A stretch of 64,000 nucleotides of DNA from Balanoglossus misakiensis (Eukaryota; Hemichordata): the NCBI GenBank assembly GCA_040954595.2, contig CM082583.2:3844001-3908000 (forward strand). The letters run 5' to 3'. Position 1 is the stretch's first letter, and every line of letters begins with the position of its first letter. The position numbers were made by a program, and so were the translations under genes. Positions 28,960 to 42,500 of this stretch are shown one piece after another. The notes beneath the pieces were generated by a model that was not told the DNA's origin, did not search any database, and saw only the letters and a program-made list of their open reading frames with translations.

Positions 28960-31900
28960 CCACCATCATCATCATCATCACCATCATCACAATACTCACC
29001 TAAATGAAAGAGAATATCCAAATCTGCTTTCACTGACTCGGATCAAAAAACAACCAATAGGTTTGTCCCAAAGAAGGTTCTCAGCATCTCTGTGAAAAGA
29101 GGAACAGCAGAATACAATGGAAGATTGAATTACAGACATATGTCTTATATGCAGTCTCATTAACCATAGAGAAATTATGAAGTTTGGATTTTGGATGAAG
29201 ACTTACAAAAACATCAAGATAAGTGCATGTTGTGTTCCCTGTAACTGAAAAGTCAAGGTCACCTTTGAGGAGTGTTAGTCGTGTTAAGGTTAGGAACGCC
29301 TTACGCAATGCCGCACAAAAGTGCAGCTTATCTCAAACAAGTGATATTAAAGCTCCATTAGATGTAACTTTTTCACTACGATTATGTTTGTTTTGTGTAT
29401 CTGGCGCAGTTTCTTGTTCAAATTCCTAAAACACGATGAAATGCCCAACACAAAATGCATGTTTATAGTCAGCATCGTTAATAACAATGGCTGTTACACA
29501 CATACAGGCTCTGCTGACAAGTAGAGTACTGGATATATTAACATGCTGTTTGGATGGAACAAGAAATCGCATTTGGCACACAGAACAAAAATACTGAAAA
29601 TAAAGCCATAAGTTACACCTAATGTCCCTTTAAACATAGTGAGATTTCTTACCTTCTTGTAATAATGCCATGGAACCATTCAGCAAATCCTTCTGTTCCT
29701 TTCAGTTGCTGGGACTGTGTCTCTTTAAACCATCGAATTGAAGCTTGTTTGGTTCCTTCCGGACCAAATCTCATGTTCTTCTTGGTCCTCACAAATTCAT
29801 CCTCTAAAATATCTTCTTCTGAATCGTCTGCCTCATCATACTGAAACCAAATAACACAATACAAGCAGTCATAAATAAGCTGATTCCATTCATAACACCT
29901 TGTTCCATTTCTTACATATAAATCATAGCAGAAAGATATCAGGATTTGTGATCTTGTTATTGACAGCTATGAGAGAATTCACATCCACCTATGAAGTATG
30001 CTGCAGAAGAAGAATTCAAGTCGAAAAGCCGAGAATCAAAGCAAGATCTTAAAGGGAAGCGGTCAACGCGCCGCGTGGGTGTCCCCCCTTGATGAGAATA
30101 TGTCCACCCATACCAGCGCAAACCCCACTGCAGTCGCTAGGACCTACTAGGATCTTCAGTTGCTGTCATGCCCAGTCTATGCTACGGTTGGCTGCTTTGT
30201 TCATTCTAAGAATGATCTAATTTCAGGGATTTGTGGATGAATTGTAATGTTTATAAACAAACAAACGCGGTGTGATGAACCACTTCCCTTTAAAGATTTG
30301 ATGCGGCCAGAGCTTGAGATCTACTACCACCTTCATACTTTTATTGCAATGTTCGGCATTCAGTCACAGTCAGTTTTGAAACAAAACTGAGTGTAAAGAT
30401 AAAATTTGTACAGAAATGACATGCAGTAGATATCAGCCTTTGATTTGTCACAGAAGTGAAATAACAAAGGTGGTAGATTTCTTAGGAAACAGGTCCTACA
30501 TTTTTCAGCCAATATTCATTGTATTCAAAATTAATTTGGTGGGCTTTAGTTGAGCTTATTCATACTGAAACCAAAAGTCAAGTTATTAAAGACAGAAATT
30601 ATGACTGATCCTATACTGTAAACAGACACTACATACATGTGTATACCAATGGAAGCTGAAGAGGAGCAGGTCTCTTTTAAGGCATGTTTTAATTTTGACA
30701 TACCTCTGGTTCATCTTGAGTACTCTCTTTCTGGTTTTCTGCTTGTTTTTTGACTTCCGTTGTTGCGTGTGGAGGTACAGGAGGACAGGGCAACACAGTG
30801 TCACTATTAAATCTACTTGAAGCATCAGTCTTCTGGAGTTTTGTGAAGAAACCTGTTAAAAATGATACAAAGTCTTGATTTGTTAGTTAACTTAGATTTT
30901 CCTGTAAACATCTTAATTTTTTTGAATTCATAAAAATGTTTGTATCTAAAGATCAGAATGGCTGTGGTCAACTCCTATATACATGTACCATTTGAGTTCT
31001 TTTTGAATACAAAAAATTTTCAAGTGCAAAGTTCATCCTGATTTTTAACACATACATGTACAAACGTCATTAATCGTGTAGTACATTTTGAACCAGTTGT
31101 TCTTAGAAACCACAAAAAACTGCATAACAATGCATTTCACTAAAATGTTGCATAATTTGATAACCAGTTGAATATGGAGACTATTCTACCTTCTCTACCA
31201 CAAATATAATTTAAACATTGACTTTGTGGTGTACATGTAATACAAGAATGTAACCTCCCTTTTTCGATAAACTTTGAGAGTGCATGAAATCACAGAAATG
31301 CAGTAATGACAAGACAGGTACATGGTAACCATTTTCCACTTTTCTGAGATTTTTTTCAAGAATTTTGTTTGATATGAAAAGCTGTTCCTGTTGTTTGACT
31401 ACTTGAAACACACTGAAATACTGGAGTAGAAAACTCAATCTCTGCTAAGCTTGTAGACAGATAAGATTGAACATTCAGTGAAACGTACAATTTGTGGTCT
31501 ATGCACTGTAATTCAATGCTGAGTCAACTTTTGTTCATGTACTTGACTGCATACTAGCCAGTGTTGTATAATGACATCACAGACAAAATCACCATTTTTC
31601 ATACAGCAAAGGGGTAATTTCTGAGTTACATAATGAACTTGCCTTGTGGGATGCTGGTATCACTTTTCAGCAGATGTTGTTGTTTTTCAAAACTGTTGAT
31701 ACTCAACGTTTCAATACGACTGAGAAAACTGCTTGCAACGTTCTTCAATCTTCTTTCTTGTTCCTTCATCTTTGTGAATCTTCTTCTAGCCAAGAATCCC
31801 CTTACAACTACATTTTGTAAAGAAAACATGAGAATGCATAATCAATAAAAAGTCACAGTCCGATTGGATTAATAGATTTTAGAAAAACATTAGCACAATG

Positions 31901-34900
31901 GAATCAGTGAAGGCATGTCTGGAAAATGGCTCTGAAAATGTTTCTAACAATTTAAGTATGAAACTGCAGTACCATATTGGACCATATCACAAATAATCAC
32001 TGACAAATACTTGATATGCACAAGTGCATGTATGTCTTTGTATTTGGGAAAGGGAGGTGGGCAAAGTTGGTTAATGGACTTGCTTGCTATGTGAACTGTA
32101 TGGTACATGTAGGTCTGGGTTCGAGTACCATAAAATACAATTTCATTATTTATAGTATGAAATTAATATGTTATCAAAAACACAATAAAAGTAAAAACTG
32201 TGTTTTATCATACAGGGAAATAAACATTTATATACCTTTCTGCATAAGAACAGATGCCTGTATCATCTTCGCTATTTTGTCTGCCAATTCATCCGCATGG
32301 TAATATTTCAGAAAAACTTTTGTTTTCCTATGAGGAAATTAATGATAATATCGTGTTATTGCACTATCACATACATCAATAATAATATGCTCTAGGTGTG
32401 TTTAATCAAAGTGCCGCTAGACAACTGGAAACTTCAACCACTGATTGGGAGTTCATTGTGAGCATAGGACTGGACTAATAAGGGGGGGAGGGGGGTGTCG
32501 CTTAGACTGCTTTCAGCATATACATGTCTCCTACGAGGTTGGATAACAATTAGAAGTCAATTATGCCAAGTGTTATTGTCGTCTGATTTTGTTAAAATCC
32601 AAGAAAAAACACTGAATATGTAGCCTGTGGGCCTTCAATTCAAGTTCAAAAAATGACCTGGTCCAAACAATTATAGTACAAGGACAGGTTATAATATTCA
32701 CTGACAATTCCATATTGAAAACAGTAGAATGGGAAGTTCAGAAAGTAGCATCTATCAGTTATGACAGGACACATTTTCAGATTAATACTATTATCTATTA
32801 CAAAACTGCTTGACGACTCTGTAAGATGAAAACGACATTCCAAGGTGATACTGGTTTCTATTTGTGGTCTAATTTTATTTACCCAATCTGCCAGTTCTCC
32901 AATCCCGCAGCTCTCAAGATTTGAATACATCCATTCTTGTCGAGTGAAAGTCTGGATTTTAAAGCCAGGACTCTGTATCTGTTGAAATAAAAAACATAAC
33001 ATTGTGTAAACCGTAATGTCTTGTACAATAATACATCATCACTTTGATAGAACAAAGCCATGAAACTATGGCTTAATTATCATGATGTTGGTTTTGGTTT
33101 GACACAACCAAACTTCTTGGCAACATCCACAGCCACTAGAATCAATGTTGGGAAATCAGATTATTAAAAGCCTCTAGAGCTACCAAATTTCACATATTTT
33201 TTCCACAATACAATTCCCTTTGAAATCCCCACCATTAAGCCATATAACTTGTATAAATTACATCATTTTTTTATCTGTTGGCCACGCATACAACAACAGA
33301 TTTGTACTGTTTGTATAGATTCTGATTAAAAGGGTGCAGCTACCGTTTAATATATAGCCTGTTCAAATTGCAATATGCAGTCACAATCGGGCGTCAATGA
33401 GATGTTCATGTATACCTATCAGTAAGCTTATTTAGATGGACCAATCGAAGTTGGAAAATAGAATCATGAAAATAATACAAAAAGTGGCAGCTCTAGTGGC
33501 TTTAATGCCAACTGTACATATGAGAATATGCGAGAAACTTCAGAAGCCATGCATGATTGGCAATACATTTCAAGCAATAGTTTCAACAATTATACATTAT
33601 CCATATACAATACATTAAATGAATCTACACAGATACTCATTTGAGCGATTGGTGGAACCGGTACAGTACAGAAAGTTTCAAGAGGATGGTAACTACTTAC
33701 TGTTGTACAAAGTCACTGAACGACTCTCTGATAGCATAGCCTTGTTTCCTGATTCTTGTTGTTTCCAACATGCCACAATACCTTAACTTTAAGAGAATTA
33801 AAAAGAAAACAAAATTAAATTAGAATGGGCAACTTTTTTATTTTCGCATTTATTTTGGCTCTCGTGTAGTTCGCAAAAAATTATCAATCATGAAAATTTC
33901 CCATTTTACAGTATCACAGCGTAAAATAAGCATCATCTCTAACAGTCACAATGACAACACAGACATGTACATGTAAACCCACAGCCATATAAGGACTTAC
34001 ATCACACTGGGCATGGCAGTAAATTTGTATATTAGAACTTATTGTACTTCACACTGATGAAAACATAGCTTGAAAATATTACACACCTGTACCAAGACAA
34101 AATCATCTTGAAAGTTATTTGCTGACTTGGAAGTATTTGGTTTAACACATCTCACAAAGTGTGGATTGCATGCAGACATTTTCTCCATAAGGACATTCAA
34201 GGAATTCTGCAAGACATACAAAAAGACAGATGACATGAGTATATCAAAAGGAAAATACAAATAAAAAACTTTGGAAGAATTTCCAGATGCTGTCATGCAA
34301 CATTGTAATTTCATTCAATTCTTACCTTGAACTGTGCACTCAGGGTTAATTTTCTAACGCCTGTCTTTTTGGGCATTTGTACAGTCCTCTAATACAGAAA
34401 AGAGAAGAAGACTGATGAAAAGACTTTTTTACAACACTGAGTTGCTTCTACAGGATCATTATGAAACAACCATTCTCCAATACAGATAACTCCATCAAGC
34501 TAAACTTCATTCGAAACATAAGTACTATATTTGAGATATTCTGAAATTTTTACAACGGATCAACTCTAGGCACTGGCTTGTTTGCTTCCCCCATTCCTGT
34601 TCCTTTTTTATAGTCATGAAGGGCATAAAATAAAATGAAGGGATAAAGTCTCTCTTATTCTACTTTTTTGATATCATAAATCCATTAAATACGTACTCCA
34701 AATCAAAAAGTAACTGACAAGATTACCACATTTACATACATGTGATTTGAACCAGCCGCAATGTTTAACCCCAGCACTATAATCAGGGTTAGAGACCATT
34801 TATTCATTTTAATATGCTGAGTTTTTTACTGGTGCGTATAAGCTGAATGGAAGTTGATTCCCTATGTCAAATAACAGTGTCTTGTATCGAACAAAATTAA

Positions 34901-36469
34901 TGAAAAAAATGGCAGAAAAAAAGAGACTTTGTCCCTTTTTATAGGGAAAGAGAGCACACTGCTACATCTGATTTGAATATTAGCCTCTTACCTTTCTCCT
35001 ACTGAAGCCTTTACTCGTTCTCATCTGTAATGCTAGTGTTCCTGTTCTTGTGATTGTACCTGGTATTGAAATGCAACATTATTCAAACATGTCCTGCATG
35101 TTAATTTTTTCATAGACATACAATCAACAATACCCTTGATTAGTGGATGTTTGCTAAAGGTCACCACCAGGGAACTAACTCCTAAAAATCACAACAATAT
35201 GACAAGTATTTTTGGTCCCTATGAAGGTTGGGTTTTGTCAACAAACAAGTCAAGTTTTTTAAATGGCAAACTTTTCTTAAAAAGAAAAATATGCCTGGTA
35301 GATTTTGTCACAATATGAAGAAGTCACAGCTCTGTGGGATTTATAAACTAAGATCAATATTTCAGAATGCAAATTTGAAAGAAGTAAGACCAAGCATGCC
35401 ATAGCTATAATTGCTCTGGATGTAAAACAACTACTAATTAGCCATCTTTAATTATGACGCCCATGAGCATAACACAAATCTGAATAAATCGGAAGATTTA
35501 GTTTTAGAGACAAGTAAATTGACCAAAAGTTTATTTATGAAGTGACAACTGATGAATGTTCAAGATTTTTGACAAGCTGTGTAGTCTGTCTCTGACAGCA
35601 GAGCTAAACATATCACAGAATACATCAATTGTGGAAACAGATTGAAAGATTGATAACTGATACATACATGTACACATCTTTTACTAACCTCTGAAAATCT
35701 GACTCAGGAGATCGTTTTTGCTTTCCTGCAGTAACTGCATGACACCTTGTGGCAATGAATCTCTGTTCTTCTCCAGAAAACTATCAGCAGAGTACTCCAC
35801 CTTTGCAAAGAGAAGTAGTACGGTACATGCATGTTAGCATATTGACAAACATAAACCTAACAAACCATTACTTTGTCATGATGATTTTCTATGAAAGTTA
35901 CAATTTCTGTGCCTCATCTTTACATATATTCAGTATTAAAGGTAGGTGACCTTGTACCTTTAAACTACAGGTTACTGAGCTACGTTATTTTGTCCCTAAC
36001 ATGTATGTACATGTAAGGTATTCATTCAGTGACCACATCAATTAAATTTCTTGATAAAGTTGTATAAGGTACTAGTCTTCAAATACACACAAGAATTTCA
36101 TATGAGGAATTTTCAAAACAGAAATGGGGTTGAAAGGGTTACGAGGGTCTATGGATGAATAAAACTTGCATGTGAACAACACTTTGAATTCAAATTAGAC
36201 AAATGAAACTTACCCTGGCCGCATAGTGTTCAATGCTGAAATTATTACTCCTTGCATCTCTGGCTTTGATGTAGAAGTGGGTACCAACGAAATTGCGATT
36301 CATTTTTTCTACAAATGTATGGTCAGTTGCCTGTAAAATTAATACATGTAAAAATCAATTAGAAAATCATACAAGAAAATGTTATTTTTGAATTTGTTTT
36401 ACTACTTCACATGCACATGCACATATATACATACATACATACTTACATACAGACAGACAGATATACATG

Positions 36470-36505
<36 letters not shown>

Positions 36506-39500
36506 TCAACACCTGTAGTGTAAACAAATTGTGCTAAAAAGTTATGAAATCTCACTTGAGGAAAATGACTCTCTTCATCAAGCAATGCCAAGATACCAAT
36601 CGGCCGACCTAAAAATAAGTCCTAAAATGAGAGAAAAAAAGGTACGATAAATAGGAGTTTGTAAAATCTATGAGACCTAAAAAGCGGAAAACATATTTTA
36701 AAATCAGAGCGCCTAGCCACATGGAATTACAACCTTTTTGTAAACATTGGATGACACGAACGCTTGCCTAAGTGAATGAATAGAAATAGTGAAATGGTGA
36801 ATGATTATCATGGATTTATCCCATTCACTTACCAAGAGGGGTTGATTGTTGACAAATGGGATCTTGGTCCAATCAATACCTTCTGCCTGGTATTCTTCTT
36901 GTTCCATCATAAATATATGCTAGGAATCATAAAAGGGCAAGGCAAATATTACTAGATATACATGTACTCCCAATGCAGTACACATAAACAGCAAATGGGC
37001 CTGTGTTAAAAAGCAAATTGCATGGTAAATCAAATATATATTTCACAAATGTGCATGTTTAGTTTGGCTTTGAACTCGGGGTTGTATATCTCAATAACTA
37101 CTAAATTTGTTACAAAATTTATTGAAATTAGCCTATCAGATGTACAGTCGCTATATGCTGGTTCATATCTGCAAATCCTGTTATAGGGATACTGAACAGT
37201 TCAAGTTATTCCACTTGTTGAGATATATTGACTCCACAGTCTTACTCGCCAATATGTTGATTCAATGTCTAAAACATATGAATAGGCGTACCTGGTTGAA
37301 GAAAAACTGAAGTTGTTCATTGGCTAGATTGATACAAGCCTGTTCAAAGCTATTATCCTCAAAATGTTCAAAGCCAAATATATCCAGAATGCCTGAAATA
37401 AAAACATATTTGTCAATATCATTAATATTTCTACCCATTCTGACAATTTATTCGGATTTTTAATTAATCTCCTGCTGAACAAATTCCTGATCTCAACTCT
37501 GTTTAAGCATAAGAATCAATACTCTAATGAGATGATAAATACAGCAATGGTCCTACAGTTAGACAGAAGCCTTCCTTTGTATGCAACAGTAGACGTAAAT
37601 ATCAGAACTCCAATGTTGGTTTCAATGTGATGTCAGTAACTTACCAATTTCCAAAGATTGTTGAGGATACTGCATCTCTGATGGAGCCAATAGTTGATTG
37701 ATCTTATTAACAATCCAACTGAACAATCGCCCATACAATGCCTTGGTCATAGCATCACGGGAATCTAAGAAATCCAATCAAAATTTACAATTAAAAGATT
37801 ACTAGTTGTAATTTTTAACAGCTAATGTTACAAAGACCAAAGCTGATAAAGTTAACCACTATTAATTTCCTTTGCAATGTTCCAATCTCCCTGGGAAGGT
37901 TGGTTGGTTACCGGTAATTGGTTCTTGGTATCATAGCTGGCCACTCTTTTTCACTTAGTGGAATTTGATTGGGCAAGCGACATACTAGATGTCCGTCTGT
38001 TTTTTCTACCTGCAATTCCTGCTCTAATTATTCACATTTCTTGCATTGATTGAATGAATGAATGAATGAATGAACAAACGAATGAAAACATTTTAAAATG
38101 ACACTGGGTTTTCAGTACAGTACAAAAGATCCTTTTCAGCACCTATCTGAACAATAATCAGAGTAACTGAGAAAAAAACTTTTGGATGTTTGGTTTCTTT
38201 AATCAATCATGTTTACCTCTGTCACAGGAACTGAGAAAAGACAGGTTGTGCATCTTTTCACTGAAGGTCTATACTTTCCAAAGGTTTTAATGTACACATT
38301 TCTTACCTTCGGCATATTCTTTGGTATAATTTCTTTGTACAACTTCTCCTTTGGTGACAGTTTGACTGTGTGTAAGGATATCATTGATCAGCTGTGGCTC
38401 GATTCCCAACAGGCTCTGCAGCAAGGGTAGAAGACATATTTTTGGTGAAATTCAACAAGAACATCAACAACACGTGTCTAATAATCCAAATCATTTGCAA
38501 CATATTTTGTTCAATTAAAAACACGTAGTTTAAGGTATGACGTGAGTCCATATGCTGTGTTTTCAGTTACAGCTGCATTTAATGTCCCTTTCAATTTTTC
38601 ATTTAATACAAGATTGACATTTTCCCCCACACACTTAGGACCTTGCAAACCAACGTCCACAGCAATTGTGATAGTAGATCATTTTTCCCATGATTTGATC
38701 AAATTGGGACGAAATTGTATTCATTCATTTGACACCATCATAACGAACCCATAATGATCTATTGCTTGCATTGGCATGACGTTTATTTACATCATTGCTG
38801 TACTTATTTCCATTCGAGCGAATTTAAACTGAATGACTGCTTCTGACTATATATAATGATGGCCACCAACTACTCTGGTAAACCCACACATGTACATGTA
38901 ATCACCCACTGTTATACACAGATGGTGGAGCTAATAAAAAGACACCATACTGGATGAAAGATCTGGTTCATAAACACAAACTTACCGCGACCACTTCAAG
39001 AGGAGCAGTATGTTTGAGGTAGGCAGCATCGTTGTCATTGCTTTCAAACTCTATATTTCCCATACTGAGCACAGCAGACAGAATTCTAAACATATCTGTT
39101 TGTTCCTATAAAAAATGCAACAAAGTCGAAGGTTATAATATCAACGAAGAATAGCACTCTTTTTAATAATTTGAATCTTTATGAGAACATTCCTAATAAC
39201 CTGTACACAAAATTTCATCAGACAAGGATTTCTGAGAAAAAAATTTTATATAGAAAATTTGGTACCAAAAAGGTAGGCCGTCCAGAAGCAGGATGTCCCT
39301 GAATCAGTCTGGGGTTCAAATTAACCCTTTCAAGCCTGGCATTCTGGGAACATATGCGAATTTCTCCTATATATAGGATATCCGGCCAGAAAGGGTTAAA
39401 TATCACCAGTTAATCATTGGGTCTTGGAGTCTTGATTTCAAACATGTAAGTAAAATAAGCAATTGAGGTCTGATTTTGAGTTCAGATTAAATTTTTATCA

Positions 39501-42500
39501 TCATTTATTTACTGAACCATATGACTATAAAACAAAGTTGTACAAAACATAAAAGTTCACCGAGAGAACGGCTGGGCAACTGGTGCACATATAAGCCTCA
39601 GCGCAGCAACTCTGGTTTTCCGTGACAACACAGTAGTACTGTACTGTACGTGGTGATTGAGAAACTATGCTTATAAGTTGACTAGCATGATGTAATGTTT
39701 TGGTATTTAAGATAAAATGACGAAAAAGGAAACTGTCTTGCAATCTCACCTGCTCTTCAAAGCCAACCAAATCCATGGCATTCAACAAATCTTCAAAATA
39801 TTTCTTGTGTTTACTGAAGCCGCTTTTCAGGGAAGCCTCTCCCTCACATAAGTATCTGTTTATTAAAAAAGAAATATGAGGATATCTTGTTTAGATTGTC
39901 TTGCTTATGAAAACAGTTTGTGCTGTTTACATATTTTCTCACATTGATATTTTGACCTGTTTCTTTGGCTTCTAAACTCTAAAATTTAAAAACTTGATTT
40001 TCACAATACTATAGCTTCAAAGTACACAAAGTAGTACTGAGGAGTACAACAAACACAGAAACCACAAATATTTGGGTCTTACCTGTAAGCTGATGCACTT
40101 TTTAATTGATATTTATTTTGTTGTTCAGGAGACAAGCCAGCAAACATGTAGTAGAATATGTGGAAATTTTCTTCTCCTGGATTTTGATGTACAACTCTTG
40201 ATTTTTCCAGCAAATATTCTGATATTTTGGCTCCCTTCACTAATAAATAAAGTAGTATTTCTTATAAAGGATCCCATTCATTCATTTATTTATTAATTAT
40301 TTATTTATTTATTTATTTTATTCATCCATATTTTGTTATTTGTTGAAAATGTTTTGCCAACAAACAACATAGTCCATACAGTATTTCCTCATTGTTAACA
40401 TTTCTTACTCACTGATTCATTTAATACTTACATGATCCATTTTCAAATTTCAACTGAATGTACTTCCCAAATCTGCTGGAATTGTCATTCATTAAAGTTT
40501 GAGCATTTCCAAAGGCTTCCAACAAAGGATTGACCTGCAGAGAGAAGCAGAAGCATTCTAACCCATTCAAAGCCAGATTTTGGTCCATTGCACGCTATAC
40601 TTTTAATTGTTTCTTCTGATCAATACGCCTTTTTCATAAAGAGGGCGTCCTTCCAAAACACGGCGTTATCTCCAAGCAGACGATGCGAAAACAAGGCCAG
40701 TAAGCCACAGAGTACTGCTCGAGATTGTCTAGTTTGTTCTATATACATGTATGATACAGTTTACAAGTAAAATTTATCTTACAATGAATTACTGTTGACA
40801 GCTTTCCCAACTGTAGTGACATTATACACGAGACGATAACGTTTTTACTATGTGGCTTACTGGCCTCGTTTTTCGCGTCATCTTGGAAGGGTGCCCTCTT
40901 TATGAAAAAGGCGTATCCATGTGCTTTTTACACATGTAGATGTCACACTGTCTGCCCACAATGATCTCAGTGCTTTAGCTCCTTGCAGCATACTGTTTGG
41001 CCGGACCCCTTCTTTTAGGTCTCATTACTAGCAGTAGATGAAAACAGAGACCCACGTTTGCAGAAGACGCATTGTTTTTGTTGGACTGACCTACAGGCTC
41101 TGTACATTCTGCAAAATGATCAATGTTCACTTTCTTATATGTTGTACATAGCGAATGCAAGCCTCCATCATCATCATCATCATTATTGGTGCATTAACCA
41201 CACTGTCATGTTTGGATCCCCGAATACTTCTGGGAACATCAAAATGTTGAACAGATGTAATGATCTTACCTGTAAAATTTGTTGTTCTAACTGGCTGTTG
41301 TCCTTGCATAATTCAACCAACTGTTTAATAATGAGTTTTGTACTTTCTGTTTTGCCTGCTCCACTTTCACCACTAAAACAAACAAAAAAGACAAAAGAAA
41401 TAAACAGTGTGCAATAACAATGCAAAGTGTCACATGTCTCTGTATTTTACAATGGCGGTTCCTTCAGTCCATGAAAACAAGTATTGTTGATCATTGAACC
41501 TTGCTGCTTTTAGACATCAACCAACAGACCAAGACAGCACTAATTTTAATCAATGAAAACTCACCTGATAACAATACATTGGTTTGTAGCTCTGCTTGGC
41601 TGAGCCCCAGTCATTGCTTGATATGCTGAGTCAGCAATGGCAAACAGATGAGGTGGGTTGTTACTTTTCCTGCTGTTCTTGTACATGGAAGAAAACTGTC
41701 AAAATGGAAAATGTCATGTCAGTTGGCCGTTTTGCATGTCAAGTGGCTAAGTTGGAAGCTGTCATCATAGCAATCAGCCTTTTAATATGTTATCAAATTT
41801 ATTTGCCAGACCATTCATATTTTTCAACAACAAAACATTTTACCATAGTTTTACCATAAGAGATTAAATGTACCAGATTATATGAAATCTGCTGCAATAC
41901 AGATTGTACATAATACAACTGACACAGTTTTATTTGAAAGGATATTTCATGTTGGAAAGACTCAATAATTTGTCAGCATTATCATTTATTGCACCGGCTG
42001 TAGTATTTATGCCTTCATCCAGATGATGCATTCATTACCTTCTTTGAGTAGATTCCCACATCCTTGAATGGGTTTATTGCAACCAATATGTCACCAACAT
42101 ACGTCTGTAAAAGACAAAAATAAATGAGATAAATTCTTTGGTTTGAACTGCTGCAACTGCACCAAAATGTATAAAGCAAATCTGTAATTATTGCAAGTCT
42201 GACTGCTGTACCATGTGACCTGGTCTCAACCATTATAGTACAGGTGCAAAGCGCTATTGACCAGATAACTTTTAGGTGGCCAACTCCAATGCATATCTAT
42301 TGTTTGCATCTTGCATCCATTGAATAAACATTGCGTTCATATTTCCAGAATGTTGCTTTTCCCAGAATGCACTATTTTGAAGCTGATTAATTGAGATTTT
42401 CTTTGATTTTAGCTAAAACTGGTGACTTTTGCCAAGTTGTGGTTGGTGAAAATGACTACTGTTCGCTAAACAACCTCCAGCAGGACAGTATAATGCAAAA

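Noticed and set aside
28749-29033. Long open frames of poly-Asp, poly-Ser, poly-Met or poly-Ile
   Set aside because: All come from the (TCA)n microsatellite and lie in a myosin intron; no real protein.
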